From contig CALXAZ010000034.1 of the NCBI GenBank assembly GCA_944386395.1, forward strand, positions 1-12,389: 12,389 nt of DNA. The letters run 5' to 3'. Made by a program: the position numbers and the translations under genes. Of the stretch, positions 1 to 5,649 are shown in pieces. How positions within the stretch are numbered: position 1 is the stretch's first letter; each line of letters starts with the position of its first letter. The DNA comes from an uncultured Clostridia bacterium. GTDB taxonomy: Bacteria > Bacillota > Clostridia > Oscillospirales > JAAYOS01. The notes under the pieces are model-generated. The model ran no database searches. It had not been told where the DNA came from and saw only the letters and a list, made by a program, of their open reading frames with translations.

Positions 1-3
1 AAT

Positions 4-58
4 AGATATGAAATTGAAATAAATATCTCCCCCGCTGTACACAGCTGGGGAGATATTT
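4..58. repeat. Left inverted repeat with a strong hairpin
   Basis: The outer arm (4-25) matches the right copy exactly in inverted orientation. Positions 17-32 pair with 47-62 in a 16-bp stem (innermost CTCCCC with GGGGAG). A smaller GCTG/CAGC stem sits in the loop at 34-45. The hairpin could also act as a terminator, but no clean T-tract follows on either strand. Confidence 0.7.
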
Positions 59-126
59 ATTTGCGACAAAAACTACTGTTCAATTTTGTATATCTTGCTA
101 TTTTTTACTTTACTCCATTTTAGCCG

Positions 127-155
127 TTGTTCTGCTTATATAATTTTTGTATAAT
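127..155 (+). promoter_or_regulatory. Candidate sigma-A promoter for the small gene pair
   Basis: A perfect -10 box TATAAT lies at 150-155, with TTGTTC at 127-132 as the -35 box after a 17-base spacer. The -35 matches the consensus only in TTG. The start codon at 188 and its ribosome binding site lie shortly downstream, which suits a short leader. The surrounding AT-richness makes chance TATAAT boxes likely. Confidence 0.4.
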
Positions 156-187
156 ATATATGTAATAAATAGAAAGAGGTGATTCCA

Positions 188-382
188 ATGCGCCAGAACA
201 TTTAGTGTAGAACACATTATATTTCAAAAAATTACCTGATAAATTATATTCATGTAAATACTAGTTATGAAAAAACAATATCAATTATTTTTTCAATAGT
301 AATGACAACCTCAGTATTAGTAACTACAGCTTCCGCAGAATATATATCAGATAAAAGTACAAGAAGTAATTATAACCCATGA
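188..382 (+). pseudogene. Small secreted-type reading frame broken by an in-frame TAG
   Basis: A good ribosome binding site (AGAAAGAGGTG) precedes ATG 188. The frame reads MRQNI, meets TAG at 203-205, and is then open in the same frame for 58 more codons to TGA at 380-382. The downstream part looks like an export signal: EKTISIIFSIVMTTSVLVTT followed by ASAEY, that is, a basic start, a hydrophobic core and an Ala-X-Ala cleavage site, then a short polar tail. No ATG, GTG or TTG lies between the TAG and this signal. Its TGA overlaps the next gene's ATG as ATGA, the usual arrangement for translational coupling. The simplest reading is a recent nonsense mutation in a first gene of 64 codons. Alternatives are a five-residue leader peptide, read-through of TAG, or a sequencing error. 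I do not recognise the protein family. Confidence 0.5.
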
Positions 383-903
383 AAGTCTTCACTAGAAACA
401 TCAAAAAAATTGCCCTCTGTCTCTGTCTGACTCTGGGGCTGCTGTTTGTAGGACTAATAATATATCTCAATACCGCTGAGTATTCAATAGAACTTGCCGG
501 TACAGTTGTAGAAGACGGAAATGTGTATTCAGCAAATATCACTATCACAGGTAAACGTATAAACGACCTGCTTGGGCATATAGAGGGAGAAATCTGTATT
601 TCTCGCACCAATAACAGTGAGGATAAATTCTATAAAATACAGGATGTTCCTCAATCCCGCTTACAGCCACCTTCTTTTCGCGAGGGACTGCTCACCTATC
701 TTTACTGGGATGGAAGCAGATCTCGGGTTGATATGGGTCACATACTCTTTGACAGATTTGGCAGTGAATTAAAAAACTTTGTTATACGCACAGAAAGCTA
801 TGAACGAGTGGTAGAGATATATGCTGCTGACGAAAACTTTATAAGTACAGTAAACAGCTTTGTCATCGAAGCACCGTTCGATTTGCAGTATGCGAGAAAA
901 TGA
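379..903 (+). CDS. Membrane-anchored protein of unknown function
   Basis: This is a complete 174-residue frame. The start is basic (MKVFTRNIKK) and is followed by one hydrophobic segment at about residues 11-30, with no cysteine in a lipobox context, so it is probably an N-terminal anchor with the rest outside the cell. The remainder is polar and alternates in a way suggesting beta strands (for example the stretch beginning SIELAGTVVEDG). There are no recognisable catalytic or binding motifs, and I do not recognise the family. The start ATG overlaps the stop of the preceding broken frame (ATGA). No separate good ribosome binding site is visible, so translation probably depended on coupling. 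The premature TAG upstream could therefore lower its expression. The gene lies inside the inverted-repeat unit and is AT-rich like the rest of it. That it is a gene is fairly sure; its function is unknown. Confidence 0.65.
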   Translation: MKVFTRNIKKIALCLCLTLGLLFVGLIIYLNTAEYSIELAGTVVEDGNVYSANITITGKRINDLLGHIEGEICISRTNNSEDKFYKIQDVPQSRLQPPSFREGLLTYLYWDGSRSRVDMGHILFDRFGSELKNFVIRTESYERVVEIYAADENFISTVNSFVIEAPFDLQYARK

Positions 904-930
904 CATCTTAGTTCGCTGTTTCTGACGCAT

Positions 931-985
931 AATGATATCTCCCGCTGTACACAACGGGGAAGCTATTTATTTCAATTTCATATCT
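931..985. repeat. Right inverted repeat with an imperfect hairpin
   Basis: This is the inverted copy of the left end. The arm at 964-985 is an exact reverse complement of 4-25. The inner part keeps CTCCCGCTGTACACAACGGGG but pairs less well: 941-944 pair with 955-958, with a T-G wobble next to them. It begins 28 bases after the stop of the 174-residue gene, so it may double as that gene's weak terminator. Confidence 0.65.
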
Positions 986-1000
986 GTTTTTTAACAACAA

Positions 1001-1024
1001 AAAGCGCAGGGTTTCCTGCGCTTT
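1001..1024 (-). terminator. Terminator of the ylxM-ffh-rpsP-khpA operon
   Basis: AAAGCGCAGG (1001-1010) and CCTGCGCTTT (1015-1024) form a perfect 10-bp stem with a four-base loop. On the minus strand the stem is followed by TTGTTGTT. On the plus strand it is followed by a T-rich run, so it may work both ways. It lies 15 bases beyond the khpA stop codon. Confidence 0.85.
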
Positions 1025-1039
1025 TTCTTTTGACTTTTT

Positions 1040-1270
1040 TCAGTCGACTATTTCGACCAGTACCTTGCGGTCCATACCCGCGGAGGCGGCCTTGATTATG
1101 GCACGTATCTCCTTGGATGTACGTCCCTGGCGTCCGATTACCTTGCCCATATCCTCCTGGGCGACGCGCAGTTCAAGAACCAAATCCCCGCCGCGCTCTA
1201 CCTCCGTGACAGAGACGGCATCCGGTTCGTCCACCAGATTCTTTGCGATATAACTAAGCAATTCCTTCAT
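1040..1270 (-). CDS. khpA: KH-domain RNA-binding protein KhpA (YlqC family)
   Basis: The product is a 76-residue single KH-domain protein, the usual length for KhpA. In other Gram-positives KhpA works with KhpB as an RNA chaperone affecting cell elongation and division. The RNA-gripping GxxG loop is GRQG at residues 46-49, inside MGKVIGRQGRTSKEI, followed by the expected helix. The C-terminal strand ends VLVEIVD. The start is ATG at 1270, with AAGGAG ten bases upstream. The frame stays open further upstream into rpsP, but that extension (beginning MAQEWRTADR) has no family resemblance and was rejected. Only 14 bases separate it from the rpsP stop, so the two are co-transcribed. It is the last gene before the operon terminator. 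In many Firmicutes rimM, trmD and rplS follow; here they do not within the window. Confidence 0.93.
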   Translation of the reverse strand: MKELLSYIAKNLVDEPDAVSVTEVERGGDLVLELRVAQEDMGKVIGRQGRTSKEIRAIIKAASAGMDRKVLVEIVD

Positions 1271-1284
1271 GCTCTGGTTTCTCC

Positions 1285-1527
1285 TTACTGGATGATTCCG
1301 GTTCTCTTTAGAAGTACGCGGACGGTATCTGTCGGCTGTGCGCCATTCTTGAGCCACTTCTGAGCCAGCTCTGCATTGATGTTTATCTCAGAGGGCTCCT
1401 TGAGCGGATTGTATGTGCCGATCTCCTCGATGAAACGCCCATCGCGCGGTGAACGGCTGTCTGCCACCACTACACGGTAGAAGGGGGCCTTCTTTGCGCC
1501 CATTCTCTTCAGTCTTATCTTTACCAC
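1285..1527 (-). CDS. rpsP: 30S ribosomal protein bS16
   Basis: The product has 80 residues, normal for bS16, a small-subunit protein that binds 16S rRNA and is needed for 30S assembly. Family signatures are clear: VKIRLKRMGAKKAPFYRVVV at the N-terminus, then ADSRSPRDGRFIEEIGTYNP, and KWLKNGAQPTDTVRVLLK near the end. The start codon is GTG at 1527, with GGAGG nine bases upstream. It follows ffh after 60 bases and precedes khpA by 14 bases. The ffh-rpsP spacer contains an AT-rich imperfect inverted repeat (1559-1580) that could be a processing or attenuation site. The identification is secure. Confidence 0.97.
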   Translation of the reverse strand: MVKIRLKRMGAKKAPFYRVVVADSRSPRDGRFIEEIGTYNPLKEPSEININAELAQKWLKNGAQPTDTVRVLLKRTGIIQ

Positions 1528-1558
1528 TGTCTTTCACCTCCCAAAAGGTTTTTATATC

Positions 1559-1580
1559 AAAATTCAAATATTGAAATTTT
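1559..1580. repeat. AT-rich imperfect inverted repeat between ffh and rpsP
   Basis: AAAATTCAA (1559-1567) and TTGAAATTTT (1571-1580) are complementary apart from one bulged base, with a three-base loop. It lies just after the ffh stop codon inside the operon. With no GC pairs in the outer stem it is weak as a terminator; transcript processing or protection is possible. It may be chance in an AT-rich spacer. Confidence 0.3.
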
Positions 1581-1587
1581 GCCCAGT

Positions 1588-2952
1588 TTAGCTGAACAGC
1601 CCAAAGAGCCCGCCCTTTTTCCTTCCCTTTGCGGCCCTCTTTGCCTTCTTCATCATCCCAGGCGAGGACATCTGCCTTACCATCTTCTGCATCATGTCAA
1701 ACTGCTTGAGAAGCCTGTTTACGTCCTCCACCTTCTGCCCACATCCGGCAGCTATCCTCTTTTTCCTGCTCCCGTTTATTATCGACGGGTTTTCACGCTC
1801 CGCCTTTGTCATCGACAAAATTATCGCCTCAAGCCTCGGCATCGCCTTTTCGTCTATCGTCGCATTACTGAGCGCCTTTGCATCCACACCCGGTATCATA
1901 CCCAGCAGGTCCTGCATCGAGCCCATGTTTTTTATCTGTCCCATCTGGTCAAGAAAGTCGTCAAGCGTGAAGCGGTTTTGCCTCAGCTTCTTCTCCAGCT
2001 CTTCAGCCTTCTTCTCGTCGATATTCATCTGCGCCTTTTCGATAAGCGTCAGCACATCTCCCATCCCCAGGATACGCGATGCCATCCTGTCCGGGTAAAA
2101 CGGCTCTATCTGGTCGAGCTTTTCACCCATTCCGGCAAACTTTATCGGCTTCCCTGTGACAGCTTTTACCGAAAGCGCAGCGCCTCCCCGCGCATCGCCA
2201 TCCAGCTTTGTCATCATCACCCCGTCAATATCAAGCGCATCATTAAATGCCTGCGCCGCATTGACCGCGTCCTGACCTGTCATCGCATCCACAACAAGCA
2301 GTATCTCTGTCGGGTTTACCGCCGCCTTGATGTTTTTCAGCTCGTCCATCAGCGCCTCGTCTATATGCAGACGCCCTGCCGTATCTATAAACACCACATC
2401 GTTGCCATGGTCCATCGCATGCTTTATCCCATTTTTCGCAATCTCTACCGGGTCGCCCTGCCCCTGCTGGAACACCGGCACCCCAACCTGACCACCAACG
2501 ACCTCCAGCTGCTTTATCGCTGCCGGGCGGTACACATCGCACGCTACCATCAGCGGACGGCGGCTATTGTGCTTTTTTACGTAGGCTGCAAGCTTTGCCC
2601 CGTTTGTCGTCTTGCCCGCTCCCTGAAGCCCCACAAGCATTATCACCGTCGGCGGCTTTGACGCAAAGTTCAGCTTTGCTACAGTCCCTCCCATAAGGGC
2701 AGTGAGCTCTTCATTTACTATCTTTATAACCATCTGGGCAGGCGTGAGGCTCTCCATTACCTCTGCCCCAACCGCGCGCTCGCTCACCTTTGCCACAAAG
2801 TCCTTTACCACCTTGTAGCTCACGTCCGCCTCTAACAGCGTCAGACGAATCTCGCGCATGGCTTCCTTTATGTCGTTTTCATTCAACGTGCCCTTGCCGC
2901 GAAGCTTTTTAAACGCGGCGGACAGCTTCTCGCTGAGTCCTTCAAATGCCAT
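1588..2952 (-). CDS. ffh: Signal recognition particle GTPase Ffh (SRP54)
   Basis: Ffh is the protein part of the signal recognition particle. It binds signal sequences on nascent chains and 4.5S/scRNA, and docks with FtsY to deliver ribosomes to the SecYEG translocon. The 454-residue product has normal length. The N-domain covers about residues 1-95. The GTPase domain follows, with P-loop GLQGAGKTT (108-116), DVYRPAAIKQL (139-149), DTAGR (190-194), TKLDGDARGG (248-257) and GMGEKLDQIEPF (274-285). The methionine-rich M-domain covers about 300-435. Its RNA-binding segment SIINGSRKKRIAAGCG carries Cys where Ser is more usual, and the tail is basic and ends GGLFGLFS. The start ATG at 2952 has GGAG five bases upstream and GGGAGG further up. 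It lies 37 bases after ylxM, in the usual order. Confidence 0.97.
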   Translation of the reverse strand: MAFEGLSEKLSAAFKKLRGKGTLNENDIKEAMREIRLTLLEADVSYKVVKDFVAKVSERAVGAEVMESLTPAQMVIKIVNEELTALMGGTVAKLNFASKPPTVIMLVGLQGAGKTTNGAKLAAYVKKHNSRRPLMVACDVYRPAAIKQLEVVGGQVGVPVFQQGQGDPVEIAKNGIKHAMDHGNDVVFIDTAGRLHIDEALMDELKNIKAAVNPTEILLVVDAMTGQDAVNAAQAFNDALDIDGVMMTKLDGDARGGAALSVKAVTGKPIKFAGMGEKLDQIEPFYPDRMASRILGMGDVLTLIEKAQMNIDEKKAEELEKKLRQNRFTLDDFLDQMGQIKNMGSMQDLLGMIPGVDAKALSNATIDEKAMPRLEAIILSMTKAERENPSIINGSRKKRIAAGCGQKVEDVNRLLKQFDMMQKMVRQMSSPGMMKKAKRAAKGRKKGGLFGLFS

Positions 2953-2989
2953 TTGTTCTCCGTTTCCTCCCGGCAGCCCCGGGTCCCCG

Positions 2990-3355
2990 CTATTCGGTTA
3001 TGTCTTTTATCCTCTCTATTATCTCGCGCACCTTGTCGTCTATCTCACGCGAAAAATAGTTTTCCGCATTTATCCTGCGTATGTCCTGCGCGGCTCTCGA
3101 TATATCCTCTAGCCCCTTGCCTATCGCGCCATATTTCTTATACAGCCCAAGCTTCTCCTCAAGCCCGTTAAGCACATTCTCCGCGCGCAGTATTGCATCG
3201 CGCACACCCTGGCGCGTTATCCCCTCGTTTTCCGCTATCTCGGAAAGGGACAGGTCCTCGTTATAATAGAGGTCGAAAAATTCCCTCTGCTTGTCTGTGA
3301 GCATGGCTCCGTAAAAATCGAAGAGCATCACAAGCTCGATAGGTTTTTCCTTCAT
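2990..3355 (-). CDS. ylxM: UPF0122 family helix-turn-helix protein YlxM
   Basis: The 121-residue protein belongs to the YlxM/UPF0122 family, which is almost always encoded directly upstream of ffh and is linked to the SRP pathway. The fold resembles region 4 of sigma factors. The N-terminal half contains LTDKQREFFDLYYNEDLSLS followed by EIAENEGITRQGVRDAILRA, a clear helix-turn-helix at about residues 20-58. The C-terminal part (about 75-121) is charged, helical and probably coiled, ending in REIIERIKDITE. The start ATG at 3355 has AGGAGG seven bases upstream. It is the first gene of the operon, with a near-consensus promoter about 60-85 bases upstream. A regulatory role is often proposed for the family but is not established. 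Confidence 0.93.
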   Translation of the reverse strand: MKEKPIELVMLFDFYGAMLTDKQREFFDLYYNEDLSLSEIAENEGITRQGVRDAILRAENVLNGLEEKLGLYKKYGAIGKGLEDISRAAQDIRRINAENYFSREIDDKVREIIERIKDITE

Positions 3356-3412
3356 GGGAGCCCTCCTCTCAGAGCATCTATCTGTAAGGCATACAGCCTT
3401 TACACTTTTGTT

Positions 3413-3441
3413 ATTTTACAACATCTTATCCCCTTTGTCAA
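3413..3441 (-). promoter_or_regulatory. Sigma-A promoter of the ylxM-ffh-rpsP-khpA operon
   Basis: On the minus strand a perfect -35 box TTGACA (3436-3441) is followed by a 17-base spacer and the -10 box TAAAAT (3413-3418, five of six matches). It fires towards ylxM, leaving a leader of about 50 bases before the ATG. This is the strongest promoter in the window, fitting a highly expressed housekeeping operon. Confidence 0.8.
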
Positions 3442-3472
3442 CAACTTTTTCCGCTCTCCCAAAAAACGCAGC

Positions 3473-3501
3473 TTGCACCGCCGCTTTTTATGTGTTAATA
3501 T
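3473..3501 (+). promoter_or_regulatory. Sigma-A promoter of exoA
   Basis: TTGCAC (3473-3478), a 17-base spacer and TAATAT (3496-3501) match the consensus well. TG one base before the -10 gives an extended -10 element. The exoA ATG is about 50 bases downstream. The promoter is divergent from, and does not overlap, the ylxM operon promoter, whose -35 boxes are about 30 bases apart. Confidence 0.65.
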
Positions 3502-3553
3502 CACTTTACCTACCCAAAAGCATGTGGCTTTTGCACGATCGGAGGACTTGTAT

Positions 3554-4321
3554 ATGAAAATTATCTCTTGGAACGTAAATGGTTTGCGTGCGTGCCTGAA
3601 AAAGGGCTTTTATGAATTTTTGGAAATTTCAGATGCGGACATATACTGCCTTCAGGAAACAAAGCTCCAGGCGGGTCAGCTGGAGCTGGAGCTCGGCGGC
3701 TACCACCAGTTTTGGAATTACGCAGACAAAAAAGGGTACTCTGGAACCGCAATCTTTTCCCGGACAGAACCTGTCTCCATAAGCTATGACTTCGGAGACG
3801 ACATTCACAGGCACGAGGGAAGGGTAATCACAGCAGAATATGACCGCTTTTTTCTTGTGTGCTGCTACACTCCAAACGCTCAGGAAGGGCTGAAAAGGAT
3901 AGACTATCGCATGACATGGGAAGATGACCTCAGAGAATATCTCTGCCGGCTCAATGAAAAAAAGCCGGTTATCCTCTGCGGCGACCTCAACGTTGCCCAC
4001 CGCGAGATAGACCTCAAAAACCCCGCCTCAAACCGCGGAAATGCCGGCTTCTCAGACCAGGAGCGCGGCAAAATGACCGAGCTGCTGGATTCCGGATTTA
4101 CCGACAGCTTCAGGCACTTTTATCCAGACGCTACCGGCGCGTACAGCTGGTGGAGCTACCGCTTTAACGCCCGCAAAAATAACGCCGGATGGCGGATAGA
4201 CTATTTCATCGTGTCAAACAGTCTTGTCGGCAGCCTCGAGGGCGCCGGGATACTCTCCGACGTATACGGCAGTGACCATTGCCCCGTAGAGCTGACAATA
4301 TCAGACACCATAAATGATTAA
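3554..4321 (+). CDS. exoA: Exodeoxyribonuclease III / AP endonuclease ExoA
   Basis: This is a class II AP endonuclease of the exonuclease III family, which cuts the backbone 5' to abasic sites in base-excision repair. The 255-residue length is typical. Active-site motifs appear in order: SWNVNGLR with Asn7, LQETK with metal-binding Glu35, CYTPNAQ (103-109), CGDLNVAH with Asp144 and Asn146, WRIDYF with Asp215, and the terminal YGSDHCPV with Asp241 and catalytic His242. The start ATG at 3554 has GGAGG eight bases upstream. The frame is open for 27 codons further upstream, but those overlap the promoter and lack family similarity, so they were excluded. The gene stands alone on the plus strand. 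Its TAA forms the foot of a terminator shared with the convergent permease gene. Confidence 0.95.
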   Translation: MKIISWNVNGLRACLKKGFYEFLEISDADIYCLQETKLQAGQLELELGGYHQFWNYADKKGYSGTAIFSRTEPVSISYDFGDDIHRHEGRVITAEYDRFFLVCCYTPNAQEGLKRIDYRMTWEDDLREYLCRLNEKKPVILCGDLNVAHREIDLKNPASNRGNAGFSDQERGKMTELLDSGFTDSFRHFYPDATGAYSWWSYRFNARKNNAGWRIDYFIVSNSLVGSLEGAGILSDVYGSDHCPVELTISDTIND

Positions 4322-4359
4322 AATAAAGAGTACCGCGCAAGGCGCGGTACTCTTTATTT
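4321..4359. terminator. Bidirectional terminator between exoA and the permease gene
   Basis: Positions 4321-4338 pair perfectly with 4342-4359 (core GAGTACCGCGC with GCGCGGTACTC) around a three-base loop. The A/T ends of the stem supply a T-tract on either strand. The exoA stop codon ends at 4321 and the permease stop codon begins at 4358, so one hairpin fills the whole gap between the convergent genes. Confidence 0.9.
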
Positions 4360-5470
4360 ATCTGAAAAACAGCCATGCGAAAACCGACAGCATCACAAGC
4401 CCGATTACATTTGCCGCCATAAAAACAGCAAGATACTTTCCCGGTCTGCTGTCAGGCTCCCTCAGGTACAGCTTCAGCGAAATGAGGCTTGCAAGCGATG
4501 CCACCGGCGTGCCAAGACCCCCTATGTTTGTTCCTAGCAAAAGTCCCTTCCAGTTATCCGTAAATCCTGCAAGCAGCACCGCCGCCGGCACATTGCTTAT
4601 CACCTGGCTTGATATAACTGATGGCAGCATTGCCCCTTCCGAAAGCGTGCTTCTCAGCCAGTCGCTGACGCCAGGTATCTGCGCAAGGTTCCCCGCAAAC
4701 ACAAAAAAACACACAAATGTCATCAGCAGGCAATAGTCAACCCTCTTCAGTAGCCTGGGAGAGACAATACAAAATCCTGAAACCACCGCTATTGTAGTTG
4801 CCCAGTAAGGGATTACCCTGAATACCGAAAACAGGCACAGCACAAACAACCCTACATAAACCGCAAGCGCACGGCGGTTTTTTAATTCTTCCCTGCTTTT
4901 CAGCGAAATCACTACAGTCCCGCTGCGGTTAAAAAGCACCGCTGCCACAAGCCCCACAAGGCTTATCACCGAAACAGGAATCACTACTGCAAAAAATTCA
5001 CCCGGACTCAGCTCGTAGTTTGCATAAAGGAACAGGTTTTGCGGATTGCCAACCGGCGTTGCCATGCTTCCCAGGTTCGCCGCTATCGTCTGCAGCACCA
5101 CCACACGTATCGCAAGCTCCCTCCGTTCCGCAATGCCAAGTATCAGCAGCGCAAACGGCACAAATGTTATCAATGCCACATCGTTTGTCACAAGCATCGA
5201 GCAGAAAAACGGCAGCATTACAAGCGCCATGCTCAGCGCTTTCATATTCCGGCACACCGAAAGCAGCCTCCCTGCCAGCACCTTAAACACTCCGCACTCC
5301 TGTAGCCCAAGCACCACCGCCATCAGGCAGAACAGCAGGCATATCACCCGCACATCTATGTATCCCGCATATGCCGGTCCGGGAGGCACTACAATCATGG
5401 ATATCAGCGCGCATAATGCCGAAATGCAGAGCACCGGTTCTCTTTTTACAATCTTTCTCAGCCTCTCCAC
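4358..5470 (-). CDS. SLC13/ArsB-type anion permease
   Basis: This is an integral membrane transporter of the ion transporter superfamily (SLC13, CitMHS, ArsB, NhaD relatives), usually moving anions such as di- or tricarboxylates, sulfate or arsenite. The 370 residues are almost entirely hydrophobic, with about ten membrane segments. Two re-entrant regions carry family signatures: VTNDVALITFVPF with GSMATPVGNPQN in the first half, and ISNVPAAVLLAGFT with NIGGLGTPVASLASL in the second. The substrate cannot be read from the sequence. The start is uncertain. I chose GTG 5470 because it leaves the short basic lead (VERLRKIVKREP) I expect for this family and has GAGGA upstream, although 13 bases away. 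ATG 5509 is in frame but has no ribosome binding site and lies in a possible -10 box; TTG 5536 is less likely. The gene is monocistronic. Confidence 0.85.
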   Translation of the reverse strand: MERLRKIVKREPVLCISALCALISMIVVPPGPAYAGYIDVRVICLLFCLMAVVLGLQECGVFKVLAGRLLSVCRNMKALSMALVMLPFFCSMLVTNDVALITFVPFALLILGIAERRELAIRVVVLQTIAANLGSMATPVGNPQNLFLYANYELSPGEFFAVVIPVSVISLVGLVAAVLFNRSGTVVISLKSREELKNRRALAVYVGLFVLCLFSVFRVIPYWATTIAVVSGFCIVSPRLLKRVDYCLLMTFVCFFVFAGNLAQIPGVSDWLRSTLSEGAMLPSVISSQVISNVPAAVLLAGFTDNWKGLLLGTNIGGLGTPVASLASLISLKLYLREPDSRPGKYLAVFMAANVIGLVMLSVFAWLFFR

Positions 5471-5507
5471 AAGACCATCTCTTTCCTCAGTTATTTTGCC
5501 GTAGTAC

Positions 5508-5536
5508 ATGCTAACAGACAACAGCCGAAATTGCAA
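5508..5536 (-). promoter_or_regulatory. Weak candidate promoter of the permease gene
   Basis: On the minus strand TTGCAA (5531-5536), a 17-base spacer and TAGCAT (5508-5513) give four of six matches in each box. TG one base before the -10 makes it an extended -10. If real, it excludes ATG 5509 as the start and supports GTG 5470. Confidence 0.35.
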
Positions 5537-5541
5537 TACTT

Positions 5542-5557
5542 TGTCGAAACGTTTACA
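5542..5557. promoter_or_regulatory. Candidate LacI/CcpA-type operator upstream of the permease gene
   Basis: On the minus strand the site reads TGTAAACGTTTCGACA. It has the central AACGTT and near-dyad flanks of a LacI-family operator and misses the catabolite-response consensus TGNAANCGNWNNCW at one position. It lies just upstream of the candidate -35 box. One such match can occur by chance. Confidence 0.3.
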
Positions 5558-5602
5558 GACTTTCTTTTACATCTTGTCCATGCGTCCCGCGATACCATAA
5601 AA

Positions 5603-5627
5603 ATGACCTCCCTTTATGGGAGGTCAT
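5603..5627 (-). terminator. Terminator of the solute-binding protein gene
   Basis: ATGACCTCCC (5603-5612) pairs with GGGAGGTCAT (5618-5627) around a five-base loop. On the minus strand the stem is followed by TTTTTAT and lies 22 bases after the stop codon. On the plus strand it is followed by CTCTTTTTTA, so it may also work in that direction. Confidence 0.88.
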
Positions 5628-5649
5628 CTCTTTTTTATCCTGTTTTCTT

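Larger units (their letters stand above)
4..985. mobile_element. AT-rich unit bounded by inverted repeats (possible non-autonomous mobile element)
   Basis: A 22-base sequence at 4-25, beginning AGATATGAAATTGAAATA, recurs exactly as its reverse complement at 964-985. The similarity continues inward for about 30 more bases with some mismatches and small gaps, giving ends of roughly 55 bp. Each end carries a hairpin built on a GCTGTACA-type core. The interior is clearly more AT-rich than the DNA to its right. It contains one promoter, a broken small reading frame and one intact gene. There is no transposase or recombinase inside. Because the left repeat lies at the window edge, no target-site duplication can be checked. 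The repeat is seen directly; mobility is inferred. The alternative is two dispersed palindromic repeats that happen to flank the genes. Confidence 0.45.

Noticed and set aside
188..382. TAG as a reassigned sense codon across the genome
   Set aside because: The ylxM stop codon is TAG at 2990-2992 in a normal housekeeping gene, which argues against general reassignment; a local mutation is simpler.
1271..1357. Longer KhpA start at 1357
   Set aside because: The extra residues overlap the rpsP coding end, show no KH-family similarity, and a good AAGGAG site sits before ATG 1270.
1579..2661. A 360-codon open frame on the plus strand opposite ffh
   Set aside because: It lies within the certain ffh gene on the other strand, has a His/Arg/Leu-rich composition typical of antisense translation, and no recognisable family.
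3473..3553. Longer ExoA start at 3473
   Set aside because: The extension covers the probable promoter and lacks family similarity, whereas ATG 3554 begins exactly at the conserved MKIISWNVNG with GGAGG upstream.
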